The notes: generated from the letters alone by a model not told the origin. A stretch of DNA of 64,000 nucleotides from Microbacterium karelineae (GCF_009745985.1 NZ_WFIX01000175.1:310001-374000); one strand, 5' to 3'. Shown: positions 1 through 9,144, counted from the stretch's first letter. Made by a program: numbers and translations.

Positions 1-75
1 GCGCGGCCGCACCCGGCGGAGCATCGACGTCTCATCCTCGCCTGGCACCGCCGGCGGGGCCTCCGCACCCAGTAG
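1..75 (+). CDS. C-terminus of an upstream phage gene (partial)
   Basis: Frame 1 is open from the window edge to a TAG at 73-75 and encodes 24 basic residues rich in Arg and His. The next gene starts 9 bp later with a Shine-Dalgarno-like GGGAGC between them, the tight spacing expected inside a phage structural operon. No function can be read from so short a piece; by position it would be a head-tail connector or a neighbour. Confidence 0.45.
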   Translation, partial: ARPHPAEHRRLILAWHRRRGLRTQ

Positions 76-84
76 GGAGCCGCC

Positions 85-588
85 ATGGCGACGAAGAAGC
101 CCAAGGGGCCCGAGACGAAACTGAGCGCCGAGCTCAACACGACGCTCGGCGCGAAGGTCCTCGCGGAGGCTGCGAAGCGTCTCGACGACCGGCCGCGGCT
201 GCTCTCGCAGGTCAGCGGCTTCGCGCAGAAGTGGGAACAGGAAGTGTTCTCATCCGAGGGTGCCGTCGCCGGCAAGCGGTGGAAGCCGCTGGCCGCGTCC
301 ACGTCAGGCAAGGCTCTCGTGCGCACGGGGGAGCTGCTCCGATCCCTCACCGGCGCCCCCCGTCTCAAGAAGGCATCGGTCGATCTGACCGCCCCCGCGT
401 ATGCAGAGCACCTCAAGAAGGGTCGCTACGCGCCGAAATCAAAGGCGGGCACGGGGCGCCGTGGTGAGTGGTCGGGGCTCGGCGGGTCGATGCCTCGACG
501 CAATCCTGCGCCGCGGCCGCCCGCGAAGCGCCTGGCGATTCTCACGAGCGAGCTGCTCGGCATGGTCACCCCGAGGGACTACACATGA
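85..588 (+). CDS. Virion morphogenesis / tail completion protein (HK97 gp10-like)
   Basis: This 167-residue basic protein has the layout of phage virion-morphogenesis proteins: a helical N-terminus, a central W-KPLA-ST-K-LVRTGELLRSL stretch (about residues 66-89), then a basic C-terminal segment with PRRNPAPRPP. In contractile phages such a protein joins the tail to the head or completes the tail tip. It precedes the tail terminator, with which it overlaps by ATGA, and then the sheath, which is the normal order. The family call rests on motif layout and position. Confidence 0.6.
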   Translation: MATKKPKGPETKLSAELNTTLGAKVLAEAAKRLDDRPRLLSQVSGFAQKWEQEVFSSEGAVAGKRWKPLAASTSGKALVRTGELLRSLTGAPRLKKASVDLTAPAYAEHLKKGRYAPKSKAGTGRRGEWSGLGGSMPRRNPAPRPPAKRLAILTSELLGMVTPRDYT

Positions 589-1118
589 CCGTCATCGGTG
601 GCGACGACATCGTCAGGGGCCTCGAGGCTCAACTTCGCGCGAACGTGCCCGCAGTGATCACGCTGCTCGGACTCACGGATCTCGGCGAAATCCAGACGTG
701 GCAGATCGTCCCGGACGTGGACGCGATCGCCGCAGCCAAGCTGCCCGCGATCGCGATCGTCAGCCCCCGCGTGTCCGCTCAGCCGCAGCGCTCGAACAGC
801 GAGTACTCGGCCGAGTGGCAGGTGTCGGTCGGTGTCTTCGCACGTGGCGACGATCACGAGCACACCCAGACGCAGATCCAGCAGTGGGCGAAGGTCGTCC
901 GCGCCTCGGCGCTGATGACCCCGTCTCTGCCGGGAACCAAGATCCGGATCCGATGGGCCGGCGAAGAGTACGACCTCCTCCCGAACAAGAAGGACGCGCG
1001 CACGATCGCGGGCGCCGAGGTCATGTTCGACGCGTCCGTCGAGAAGGCGATCGACCTGACGGCGCTGCGAAATGACCCCCTCCTCATCTCTGTCCATCCA
1101 GACGTACAACCCAACTAA
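585..1118 (+). CDS. Putative tail terminator / neck protein
   Basis: A 177-residue protein whose ATG overlaps the previous stop (ATGA). It is mixed alpha/beta with no transmembrane segment, and lies between the head-completion gene and the sheath, the usual place of the tail terminator that caps the sheath and tube in contractile phages. I see no decisive motif, so the role comes from position and length. An in-frame upstream start would overlap the previous gene by more than 100 bp and is less likely. Confidence 0.5.
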   Translation: MTVIGGDDIVRGLEAQLRANVPAVITLLGLTDLGEIQTWQIVPDVDAIAAAKLPAIAIVSPRVSAQPQRSNSEYSAEWQVSVGVFARGDDHEHTQTQIQQWAKVVRASALMTPSLPGTKIRIRWAGEEYDLLPNKKDARTIAGAEVMFDASVEKAIDLTALRNDPLLISVHPDVQPN

Positions 1119-1130
1119 GGAGACCCCCTC

Positions 1131-2240
1131 ATGGTGCGTCCTCAGGTAACTGTCAACATCAGCGGGGAGCTCCCTGTCGCCTCGCTGCCGACCGAGACCG
1201 GCACGCTGTTCTTCGTGTACGCCGGCCCGACTGGCCCGCTCACGCCGACACGCGTGACCTCGGTCGCGGAGGCCGAAGCCGCTGACGTCCCCACGGCGAC
1301 CGCGCTGTGGATCGGCGACGCGCTCACGCAGGGCGCGCCGGAAGTGATCGTCGTGCGCGCGGAAGCGGTCGACCCCGGAGCGGTGACCGAGACGGAGTGG
1401 AACGTCGCTCTCGACCTCCTCACCCCGTCGCACGGTCCCGGTCAGGTCGCGACGCCCGGCGTCGCCGACACGGCCGCGTACACCGCGCTCCTCGCACACG
1501 TCGACGCGAACCCGCACCGGGTGGCGTTCCTGGACGTCGGTGAGGGTGACGACGCGACGACGATCTCGACCGCGGCCGCCGCGATCGCTGCGACCGCCGG
1601 AGCCGAGCGCGCCGGCGTGTTCGGCCCGTGGGTGTCCGTCCCCGGTTCCGGTTCGGCTCGCACCGTGCCCGCATCGGTGATCGCCGCCGGTCTCGCCGCT
1701 CGCGGCGACGCGACCGTCGGCAACTCGAACAACGCCCCGATCTTCGATCAGGGCCGCGGCGCCGGATCCGTCTCGGGCGCTCTCGGCGTCGTCACCGACT
1801 TCGGCGACACGGACGTCGACACGCTTTACGACGCCGGCGTCAACGTCTTCCGCGACGTGCTCGGCGTCGTCACGCTCACCGGCTGGAAGTCGGTCGGCAC
1901 GGATCCCGTGTGGCGGCAGCTGAACATCGGCCGCCTCACCATGGAGGTCTCGGCGCGCATCTCGGCGCTCATGTACCAGTACCTCGGTTCGCCGATCGAT
2001 GGCCAGGGCATCCTCCTGTCGCAGGTCGAGGGCGACATCGCCGGATACCTCCTCGACCTGTACACCGCCGACGCTCTGTTCGGCGCCACCGCCGACGACG
2101 CGTTCACGGTCATCGCCGACTTCTCGAACAACACGCCCACCACCATCGCCAACGGCGAGGTGCACGCCGACGTCGCGATTACGGCCTCGACCGCGGCCGA
2201 GCAGATCGTCATCAACGTCGTCACCTCGCTCGCGAGCTGA
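1131..2240 (+). CDS. Contractile tail sheath protein
   Basis: A 369-residue protein with the sheath fold signature. The C-terminal half reads GVNVFRDVLGVVTLTGWKS, then W-RQLNIGRL, a helix ending in QYLGSPID, and a final domain with FSNNTPTTIANGEVHADV and an AAEQIVINV strand. Sheath subunits polymerise around the tube and contract to drive it through the envelope. It is shorter than many sheaths (about 400-500 residues), consistent with few outer decoration domains. It follows a strong AGGAGA site and is followed by the tube gene 21 bp on. Confidence 0.92.
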   Translation: MVRPQVTVNISGELPVASLPTETGTLFFVYAGPTGPLTPTRVTSVAEAEAADVPTATALWIGDALTQGAPEVIVVRAEAVDPGAVTETEWNVALDLLTPSHGPGQVATPGVADTAAYTALLAHVDANPHRVAFLDVGEGDDATTISTAAAAIAATAGAERAGVFGPWVSVPGSGSARTVPASVIAAGLAARGDATVGNSNNAPIFDQGRGAGSVSGALGVVTDFGDTDVDTLYDAGVNVFRDVLGVVTLTGWKSVGTDPVWRQLNIGRLTMEVSARISALMYQYLGSPIDGQGILLSQVEGDIAGYLLDLYTADALFGATADDAFTVIADFSNNTPTTIANGEVHADVAITASTAAEQIVINVVTSLAS

Positions 2241-2261
2241 CCGGAAAGGACACACAGAACC

Positions 2262-2669
2262 ATGGGAACGAACTCTCAGGCGATCGTCTCCGTCAACCTC
2301 GACGGCGACTCGCTCGGCATCTGGGACACCCGGTCCGGCGGCGAGTCCACCGCGGCCGTCAACAAGTACCGCCCCGGCGGGTCCAAGAAGCAGGTCGTGG
2401 ACGCCGGCCGCCCCGACATCAGCGATCTCACCGTCACACGACGCTGGGTCGTCGACCGTGACGTCAACGTCGAGAAGCGCCTCCGCAACCGCGTGGGCGT
2501 CGGCGTCGTCAAGGTCACCGAGCAGCCGACCGACGTCGACGGCGTCCGCTACGGCAAGGCCCGCACGTGGAAGGGGCGCGTCTCGAGCGTCTCCTCGGGT
2601 GACGTCGACTCGAACTCCGACGACGTCCGCATGATCACCCTCACGATCGTCTGCTGGGCCACCGCATGA
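2262..2669 (+). CDS. Tail tube protein
   Basis: A 135-residue, strand-rich protein directly after the sheath, the standard sheath-tube pair. It has the features of FII/XkdM-like tube proteins: the conserved LTVTRRWVVDRD segment (about residues 57-68), charged turns and a short C-terminal strand. Tube subunits form the rigid inner cylinder through which DNA passes. Its end overlaps the next gene by 4 bp (ATGA), pointing to translational coupling with the chaperone. Identity is from pattern and position. Confidence 0.85.
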   Translation: MGTNSQAIVSVNLDGDSLGIWDTRSGGESTAAVNKYRPGGSKKQVVDAGRPDISDLTVTRRWVVDRDVNVEKRLRNRVGVGVVKVTEQPTDVDGVRYGKARTWKGRVSSVSSGDVDSNSDDVRMITLTIVCWATA

Positions 2670-3160
2670 GCGGTTTCGAGCACGACGACATCCACGTCGG
2701 CGAGACCCCGGCCGCGCCGACGTCCGGCCTCGCCGCACTTCGCACCCAGCGCGCGAAGATCAAGCAGAAGCTCCACCTCGACCTGCTCGTCCCTCGATAC
2801 GACGAGCCGGTGTACGTGCGCTACATGCCACCCACCAAGGCGCAGATCAACCGCGTCAGCGACCGCGCCACGAAGTCCCGCGACAAGGACGCGCTCGCCG
2901 AGGCGATGCTGCTCGCGGAGTGCTGCCTCGGCGTCTTCCAGAAGGACGACGACGGTAAGCCGATCGGCGACCCCGACGACTGGCCGAAGTTCGACAAGGA
3001 CCTCGCCGAGTACCTCGGCGAGCCGAGTCTCGACCGCGCGGCCGACGTGGTGCGGGCTTTGTTCTTCACGGACGGCGACATCATCGCCCAGGCCGCTGCG
3101 CTCACGAGCTGGGCGGGCTACGCCGAGGCGCAGGCAGTGGAGGACTACGAGGGAAACTGA
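2666..3160 (+). CDS. Tail assembly chaperone, short (zero-frame) product, gpG-like
   Basis: A 164-residue acidic, helical protein between tube and tape measure, where phages encode the chaperone that coats the tape measure during tail assembly. Its last codons are GGA AAC TGA, preceded by G, so a canonical slippery heptamer sits directly before the stop. A fraction of ribosomes slipping back one base would read on into the next frame and make a 248-residue G-T fusion. The two-product arrangement is well established for tailed phages; that it operates here is inferred from the heptamer and the open downstream frame. Confidence 0.85.
   Translation: MSGFEHDDIHVGETPAAPTSGLAALRTQRAKIKQKLHLDLLVPRYDEPVYVRYMPPTKAQINRVSDRATKSRDKDALAEAMLLAECCLGVFQKDDDGKPIGDPDDWPKFDKDLAEYLGEPSLDRAADVVRALFFTDGDIIAQAAALTSWAGYAEAQAVEDYEGN
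3151..3157 (+). promoter_or_regulatory. Programmed -1 frameshift site GGGAAAC
   Basis: The heptamer G GGA AAC lies in phase with the chaperone frame (X XXY YYZ), and the zero-frame stop TGA follows at once (3158-3160). After a -1 slip the next codon is CTG at 3157 and the frame stays open to 3411. GGGAAAC is one of the classic slippery heptamers, and lambda G-T uses the close relative GGGAAAG. GC-rich sequence follows immediately and could pause the ribosome. Confidence 0.85.
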
Positions 3161-3411
3161 CCGGCCACCCGGCCGTACGCGCGGCCGCGGTGGCTTCCGT
3201 CTACGGCTGGGACCCGCTCGCGTTCCTCGCTCTCGAGGAGGACGACTTCCGGCTGGCGAATCTCATCGTCAGCGAGCAGTCGCGCCTCGAGGAGGAACGC
3301 GAGCGGGGCCGCCTCGACTACCTCGCGTCCAAGACTGCGTCGCTGACCGCGCAGTCGATCACGAAATGGCTCGGGAAGCATCTGCCGAAGATGCTTCACC
3401 TGCGCCACTGA
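3157..3411 (+). CDS. Tail assembly chaperone T-like domain, made by -1 frameshift
   Basis: This frame adds 84 residues to the preceding protein after slippage. It contains YGWDPLAFLALEEDDFRLA and a charged helix, then a basic end (KWLGKHLPKMLHLRH). The equivalent lambda T domain binds the tail tube, while the G domain binds the tape measure. A GTG at 3190 could give a free 73-residue protein, but it has no convincing ribosome site and the slippery heptamer explains the frame better. The stop lies 15 bp before the tape measure start. Confidence 0.75.
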   Translation: MTGHPAVRAAAVASVYGWDPLAFLALEEDDFRLANLIVSEQSRLEEERERGRLDYLASKTASLTAQSITKWLGKHLPKMLHLRH

Positions 3412-3426
3412 GACGGAGGTGTCCGC

Positions 3427-6400
3427 GTGGCTGGAAAGGGCGTTGTCCTCCTCACGTTCCGCACGTCGGGCACAACGACGGCGGCGAAGAAGGCTCGCGA
3501 GGTCGGGACCAGTCTCGACAAGACGAGCACGAAGGCCGCCGGCGGCGTCAAGAAGCTCTCGCGTTTCGCGGGTGGGCTCGACGGCATCGTCGGCAGCGCG
3601 CTCCCCGTGCGCACCGGGCTCGGGTCGCTCTCGAGCGGTCTCGACGGGTTCGCCGACAACCTCGGCAAGAGCGGCTCGAAGATGGCCGGCTGGAAGGTCG
3701 CTGCCGCCGGTGTCGCTGCTGGACTCACGCTCGCGGCTGGCGCCTCGACGGCAGCGCTCTACAAGGTCGGCAAGGCGTTCGACGAGGTCGAGGATACGAT
3801 CCGCGTCGGGACCGGTGCATCGGGGGAGGCCCTCGACGGGCTCGTCGGCAGTGCGAAGAACGTCGCCAACCGGGTGCCTGCTGACCTCAGCCAGATCGCC
3901 CCCGTCGTCGCCGACCTGAACACTCGCATGGGCCTGTCGGGCAACACCCTCGACACGGTCGCGTCGCAGTACCTCGAGGCGGGGCGGCTCCTCAAGCAGG
4001 ACGTCGACATCCAGAGCACGTCGGCCGCCTTCACCGCGTTCAAGATCGAAGGCGACTCGGTCGTCGGCGCGATGGATTCCCTCTTCCAGGTGTCGCAGGC
4101 CACCGGTGTCGGGATGAATGAGCTCGCGAACGGGATCGCTCAGAACGCGCCGGCGCTGCAGCAGGTCGGCTTCGGATTCGAGGACAGCATCAGCCTGCTC
4201 GGCTCGCTCGACAAGGCCGGTCTGAACTCGCAGTCGATCCTCTCGGGCATGTCTCGCGGACTGGTCACGCTCGCGAAGGACGGCGAGCAGCCACAGGACG
4301 CGTTCAAGCGAGTCACGGCGGAGGTGCAGGGCTTCGTCGACAAGGGCGACCAGGCGGCTGCGCTCGATCTCGCAGGCAAGGTGTTCGGCACGCGCGGCGC
4401 GACGCAGTTCGTGGGCGCGCTCGAGTCAGGCGTCCTCAGCATGGACGACCTGATGGCCGCCACCGGAGCGACCGGCGACACAATCCTCGGCCTCGCTGAG
4501 GAGACGGCCAGCGCAGGCGAGTCCTGGAAGATCATCAAGAACAACGCCCTCACGGCTCTCGAGCCGATCGGTACGGCGATCTTCGACCTCACCAGTGGGG
4601 CGATGGCCGGTCTCGCGTCGAAGGCGCAGGAGCTGTCGCCGATCATCAGCGACGGGATCGGGAAGGCAGCGCGCTGGTTCAAGCGGCTCGGCGACACCAT
4701 CTGGCCGATCATCAGCCCGGTGCTCGAGCTGTGGACGGCGTTCTCACCGCTGTCGCTGATCTTCTCGGCGCTCGAGCCGGTGCTGCCGCAGCTCGCCGAG
4801 ACGTTCGGCCTGCTGGCCTCGGTCATCGGAGGCACGCTGTCGCGCGTCCTCCCCGACATCGTCGCCGCAGCCGCGCCCGTCGCTGAGATGCTGTCCGGCG
4901 CGCTCGCAGACGCCGCGATCATGCTGATGCCGATCGTCACCGAGGTCGCACAGAGCCTCGCCGGCGCACTGGGTACGGCACTCGTGGCCGTGGCGCCTCT
5001 GTTGTCGATGCTCGCCGAGGTCGCGGGCCAGGTGCTGATGATGGTCATGCCGCTCATCCCGCCGATCCTCGATCTCGGGCTGGCGTTCATGCCGATCATC
5101 ACCAGCCTGATCCCGATCGTCGGAGCGCTCCTGCCTCCGCTGATTGACCTGCTGATGGCAGTGCTGCCGGTCGTGGTGGAACTCACGATGCCGATCACGG
5201 AACTCGCCGTCGGCGCGATCGGCCTCCTCGTCGGCTGGCTCGAAACGGCCGTCAACTGGATCTCGATCGGCATCGGGTGGATCTCCGACCTCGTGACGGG
5301 ATCCGGCACGGCCCGGGACCAGCTGCTGTTCGTCTGGGAGGCGGTCAAATGGGGCTTCTCCAAGGTGTGGGAGTGGATCGACTCGAAGGTGTTCAAGCCG
5401 TTCCGTGACGGGATCGACCTCATCGTGCTCGGCTTCGAGGTAGGTTCCGACGCGATCGCGGTGGCCTGGGAGGGCATCAAGCTCGCAGCCGCAAAGCCGA
5501 TCAACTTCGTCCTCGACACGGTCTGGAACAACGGCATCCGCTCGTTCTGGAACGACGTCGTCGGCACGCTCGGGCTCGACGATCTCGTCCTGCCGGAGGC
5601 ACCCCTGGTGAAGTTCGCCGAGGGCGGCGTGATGCCCGGCTACACGCCAGGTCGGGACGTGCACAAGTTCTACTCGCCGACGGGTGGGCTCCTCGAGCTC
5701 AGCGGTGGCGAGGCGATCATGCGCCCGGAGTTCACGCGTGCTGTCGGTGGCCCGTCTGGCGTCGACCGTCTCAACGCGCTCGCCCGTCAGGGACAGTCGT
5801 TCGCGGACGGCGGCGTGTGGGGCGCGATCGGTGACTTCGGCGAGGGCATCTGGGAGACGGTCACCTCGGCTGCGTCGATCGCGTGGAGCTTCATCTCCGA
5901 CCCGGCCGGGGCGATCCAGGAGCACATCGTCGGCGGCATCATCCGTCCTCTCCTCGGTGACGGCGGCAACATCTTCCAGAAGGCGATCGGCGAGCTGCCG
6001 ATCATGCTCCTCGAGAAGATCGCCGGACTGTTCCCGTCCGCGTCCGCGTCCGCGCAGGGCTCGGCCGGGATGGGCTGGGAGGCAATGTGGGAGGTCGTCC
6101 GCAACGCCGACCCGAACCTGGTGATGACGTCGAACTACCGGCCCGGAGCGGTCACCGTCAACGGGGGCCAGTCGTACCACGCCCTCGGGCGTGCCATCGA
6201 CCTGATCCCGGCCACGATGGAGACCTTCAACAAGGTCGCGGGCCTGTTCCCGAACGCGTCCGAGCTGATCTACACGCCTGCCGGATCCCGGCAGCTGCTC
6301 AATGGTCAGCCGTTCGCGGGGTGGAGCCCCGCCGTGCAGGCGCAGCACTACGACCACATCCACCTGGCGATGCATCAGGGTGGCGTCGTGCCGGCGCTCG

Positions 6401-6675
6401 CCAACGGTGGGCCCGTCCAGCCGGGCAGGCCGTACATCGTCGGCGACGGCGGGCAGCCCGAGCTGTTCGTGCCGGACTCGTCCGGCTACGTGTTCCCGGA
6501 GGTGCCGATGTTCACGGGCCAGTCGGCCGCGGACATCTCGGCAACGCTCGACGACGTCGATATCGAGGTCGGCCCCCGAGGTGACCGGACGATCGTCCGA
6601 GTCGTCACGCTCGACGGCCGCGTCCTCGGCGAGGCGGTCTTCGACGATGCCGCAGACGAGGAGGCCCGACTGTGA
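3427..6675 (+). CDS. Tape measure protein with C-terminal LAS-type metallopeptidase-like domain
   Basis: A 1082-residue protein starting at GTG 3427 behind GGAGGT. It sets tail length and is ejected during infection. Residues 1-400 are TP901-type tape-measure helices rich in Ala, Gly and Ser. Residues about 440-615 form a long hydrophobic region with several possible membrane segments. From about residue 880 there is a separate domain with H918xxxxxxD925 (HALGRAID) and H977IH979, the layout of the zinc site of M15/LAS peptidases, suggesting cell-wall cleavage during DNA entry. Its stop overlaps the next start (GTGA). Confidence 0.9.
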   Translation: MAGKGVVLLTFRTSGTTTAAKKAREVGTSLDKTSTKAAGGVKKLSRFAGGLDGIVGSALPVRTGLGSLSSGLDGFADNLGKSGSKMAGWKVAAAGVAAGLTLAAGASTAALYKVGKAFDEVEDTIRVGTGASGEALDGLVGSAKNVANRVPADLSQIAPVVADLNTRMGLSGNTLDTVASQYLEAGRLLKQDVDIQSTSAAFTAFKIEGDSVVGAMDSLFQVSQATGVGMNELANGIAQNAPALQQVGFGFEDSISLLGSLDKAGLNSQSILSGMSRGLVTLAKDGEQPQDAFKRVTAEVQGFVDKGDQAAALDLAGKVFGTRGATQFVGALESGVLSMDDLMAATGATGDTILGLAEETASAGESWKIIKNNALTALEPIGTAIFDLTSGAMAGLASKAQELSPIISDGIGKAARWFKRLGDTIWPIISPVLELWTAFSPLSLIFSALEPVLPQLAETFGLLASVIGGTLSRVLPDIVAAAAPVAEMLSGALADAAIMLMPIVTEVAQSLAGALGTALVAVAPLLSMLAEVAGQVLMMVMPLIPPILDLGLAFMPIITSLIPIVGALLPPLIDLLMAVLPVVVELTMPITELAVGAIGLLVGWLETAVNWISIGIGWISDLVTGSGTARDQLLFVWEAVKWGFSKVWEWIDSKVFKPFRDGIDLIVLGFEVGSDAIAVAWEGIKLAAAKPINFVLDTVWNNGIRSFWNDVVGTLGLDDLVLPEAPLVKFAEGGVMPGYTPGRDVHKFYSPTGGLLELSGGEAIMRPEFTRAVGGPSGVDRLNALARQGQSFADGGVWGAIGDFGEGIWETVTSAASIAWSFISDPAGAIQEHIVGGIIRPLLGDGGNIFQKAIGELPIMLLEKIAGLFPSASASAQGSAGMGWEAMWEVVRNADPNLVMTSNYRPGAVTVNGGQSYHALGRAIDLIPATMETFNKVAGLFPNASELIYTPAGSRQLLNGQPFAGWSPAVQAQHYDHIHLAMHQGGVVPALANGGPVQPGRPYIVGDGGQPELFVPDSSGYVFPEVPMFTGQSAADISATLDDVDIEVGPRGDRTIVRVVTLDGRVLGEAVFDDAADEEARL

Positions 6676-7166
6676 GTCGCGACCTCGACGTCTACCTCTC
6701 GCGTGCGATCCCGTCGCGGCCGTCCCTGCAGCTCAAGCTGATCGGCACGGACAAGCTCAGCGGCGGAGTCGGCGGATGGCAGGAGGTCTCGCGCAAGCTG
6801 CGCGAGCCGCTGCTCGTGTGGACGGAGCAGCCGCTGCGTACCTACACGCTGCCGCTGCGCTTCGACCGGTTCCTCCCGAACTGGGAGTACACGGTCGAGG
6901 GCGAGATCCGCGCACTACAGGACTGGGCATCGGCGGGGCGAGCTTCCTATCAGGAGTACGCCCCGCCGACCCTCGTCCGCGTCTCCGGCAACGTCCGCGT
7001 CCCGCTGTCGATCACGTGGGCGATCACGGGCCTCGACTGGGGCGAGTTCGTCACGAACGATCGGGGCGAGCGGATCCGGCAGGACGTCACCGTCACGCTC
7101 AAGGAGCGCGCCTACGCGCACGAGAAGGGCTATGCGGACGCGCTGCGACAGGCGCTCGGCGACTAG
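6672..7166 (+). CDS. Baseplate-associated protein of unknown type
   Basis: A 164-residue, strand-rich soluble protein translated from GTG 6672 overlapping the tape-measure stop. It sits between tape measure and hub, where contractile phages place the LysM/tube-initiator type protein that joins tube to hub. I do not see a LysM motif. Repeated aromatic-rich strands (LVWTEQPLRTYTLPLRF, WEYTVEG, ITWAITGLDWGEF) suggest a beta-barrel structural role. Function is inferred from position only. Confidence 0.5.
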   Translation: MSRDLDVYLSRAIPSRPSLQLKLIGTDKLSGGVGGWQEVSRKLREPLLVWTEQPLRTYTLPLRFDRFLPNWEYTVEGEIRALQDWASAGRASYQEYAPPTLVRVSGNVRVPLSITWAITGLDWGEFVTNDRGERIRQDVTVTLKERAYAHEKGYADALRQALGD

Positions 7167-7178
7167 GAGGCGGGGCTC

Positions 7179-7955
7179 GTGAAGGCGAAGCTCATCTCGA
7201 TCACTGGCCCGACCGGCCCCCGCCTCGACCTCGTGTCGGCCGCGTCGTCGGCGCGCGTGCGCACCACGATCACGGGCGCCTCGACGCTGCAGGTGCGCCT
7301 CCCCAAGGACCAGCTCACCGCAGCGCTCGATACCGCGCTGACCGCGGAAGCGGCGGGCCGCCGGTGGAGCCTCGCCGCGATCCGTCGTGCCGGCGACACC
7401 GTGCACCTCGTCTACGAGGACGCGGTGATCGCCGCCCTGCGCAACCAGACCGACCGCATCATGTGGCAGGTCGCACTCCCCGCCGCCGACATCATCACCC
7501 GCTTCTGCACCGAGGCCGGCGTGCCCGTCGACATCGATCCCGTCGTCGGTGAGGTACACATCGAAGGCGCCGGCCGATCCCTCCTCGCCGAGACAGACTC
7601 GTGGCGCGAGATCTCCGCGCTCGCCGCACGGATCGGCGGCCGGGCGTTCTCGGACGGGCGTCGCCTCATCGTCGCCCGCGACATCGCTCGCCTCGCCGGT
7701 GACGCCGTGAGGATCACCAGCTCACGCGGCCGGGTGCGCAGCGATATCGACTTCGCCCTCGACCGCGGACAGGTCGAGGCGCGCGCGACCTTCACCGTCG
7801 ACACCGAATGGGACGTCGAGGCCGGCCACCCGGTGGACCTCCACGGGACTGGCCCGGCCGACGGCCGTTGGCTTGTCGCGGAGTGGACCAGAGACCTGCC
7901 GCTTGCCGGCACCGGCCGCGTGCGGCTGACCCGACCACGCACGATCGGAGAGTGA
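7179..7955 (+). CDS. Baseplate hub protein (gp27 / late control D-like)
   Basis: A 258-residue protein starting at GTG 7179 behind TAGGAGG. It has the order expected of hub proteins: an N-terminal beta region, a central helix-strand part (PAADIITRFCTEAG, then SLLAETDSWREISALAARIGGRAF, typical of the gp27/D family), and a C-terminal barrel ending in GRWLVAEWTRDLPLAGTGRVRL. Hubs form a trimer below the tube and hold the spike. It is short for the family (about 300-380 residues). The next gene encodes gpJ. Confidence 0.7.
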   Translation: MKAKLISITGPTGPRLDLVSAASSARVRTTITGASTLQVRLPKDQLTAALDTALTAEAAGRRWSLAAIRRAGDTVHLVYEDAVIAALRNQTDRIMWQVALPAADIITRFCTEAGVPVDIDPVVGEVHIEGAGRSLLAETDSWREISALAARIGGRAFSDGRRLIVARDIARLAGDAVRITSSRGRVRSDIDFALDRGQVEARATFTVDTEWDVEAGHPVDLHGTGPADGRWLVAEWTRDLPLAGTGRVRLTRPRTIGE

Positions 7956-7956
7956 C

Positions 7957-9144
7957 ATGCCCTGGGAGCAGCTGCCCGTCCCTGTCGACGAGGGGACGAT
8001 CATCCGGGAGATCCTCACCGGCCTGTCGGAGAAGATCCCTGGATGGGTGCCGAGCGAGGGCGCCCCAGAGGTCGCGCTCGCCGAGGAGGTCGGGTATCAG
8101 CTCGCGGTCGTGAACCGGGCCGCGGTGGCCGCGATCGATCACGCGGCCGCCGGCATCGCGGCCGCGTTCGGCTTCGAGCCAGTCGACGGCATCAAGGCAG
8201 TGCTACCGCAGGTGACGCTCACGGCGCAGCTCCCGCCATCGGCAGGGACGGCACCGTTCGACCGAGCCGTGACGGTGCCGGCCGGCTTCACGGTCACGGT
8301 CGGTCAGCAGCCATTCCTCGTGCCCGAGCAGATCACCCTCGTCGCCTCGTTCACCGAGGTCACATCGGGAGACTTCACGGGCTACTGGCGCGGCGACATC
8401 TCAGTCGACTTCCTCGCTCTCGACGTCGGCGACGAGTGGAACACCGGCGAGCTCGGCGAGAAGGCGACGATCCAGACCGTCTCGCCGATCATCGTCACGG
8501 CAACGCTGACGGCGCCGGCCACGGGCGGCGTCGGCGCGGAGACCCTGCCCGCATTCCTCACCCGATTCACCGCCTGGCTCGCGACGCTCAAGCCGGGCGG
8601 CGTGCGGGCCGAGGACCTCGCCCGGTTCGCGGCGACCGTCGAAGGCACTCAGCGCGCGCTCGCGCTCGACCGCTACGACCCGAACGACCCGGGCACGCCG
8701 GCGGATCGCACCGTCACGATCATTCCCGTCACTGCGACGGGCGCCGACCTCGACTCGTTCGCGCGCGACCGCCTGCTCGCCGAGCTCGAGGGCATCCGCG
8801 AGGTCGGCTTCGTCTTCAACCTGATCGACCCGAACAGGACCGCGGTCGCTGTCGACGTGACAGTCACCGTCGCGACCGGTCACGAGGCGACCGCCGTGCA
8901 GGCAGCCGTCGACGCGGCCATCACCGACGCGCTCTCTCCCGCGGTGTGGGGGACGGCCGACGGGGATCCCGCGACGTGGGTCGAGGCCGACACGCTCCGC
9001 ACGCTCGACGTCGCCGTCGTCGTCGCGACCGTGCCCGGCGTCGCATCCATCGACGGCATCACCCTCGACGGTGGTGCCGCCGACATCGCGCTCACGACCC
9101 CTGGTGCCCTCATCGACGCGTCGATCACGGTGACCGCATCATGA
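7957..9144 (+). CDS. Baseplate wedge protein gpJ-like
   Basis: A 395-residue baseplate J protein. It shows a helical N-terminus, a beta domain with the PAGFTVTVGQQPFLV segment, a middle helix (AWLATLKPGGVRAEDLARFAA), the DRTVTIIPVT strand and the repeated VAVDVTVTVA domain near residues 285-300. These match P2 gpJ/Mu gp47, which form the baseplate ring around the hub. The start follows the hub stop by 1 bp, and the end overlaps the gpI start (ATGA). Confidence 0.88.
   Translation: MPWEQLPVPVDEGTIIREILTGLSEKIPGWVPSEGAPEVALAEEVGYQLAVVNRAAVAAIDHAAAGIAAAFGFEPVDGIKAVLPQVTLTAQLPPSAGTAPFDRAVTVPAGFTVTVGQQPFLVPEQITLVASFTEVTSGDFTGYWRGDISVDFLALDVGDEWNTGELGEKATIQTVSPIIVTATLTAPATGGVGAETLPAFLTRFTAWLATLKPGGVRAEDLARFAATVEGTQRALALDRYDPNDPGTPADRTVTIIPVTATGADLDSFARDRLLAELEGIREVGFVFNLIDPNRTAVAVDVTVTVATGHEATAVQAAVDAAITDALSPAVWGTADGDPATWVEADTLRTLDVAVVVATVPGVASIDGITLDGGAADIALTTPGALIDASITVTAS

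Noticed and set aside
3190-3411. Separate 73-residue phage gene starting at GTG 3190
   Set aside because: There is no good ribosome site, and the frame is open back to the slippery heptamer. A frameshift extension of the chaperone explains it.
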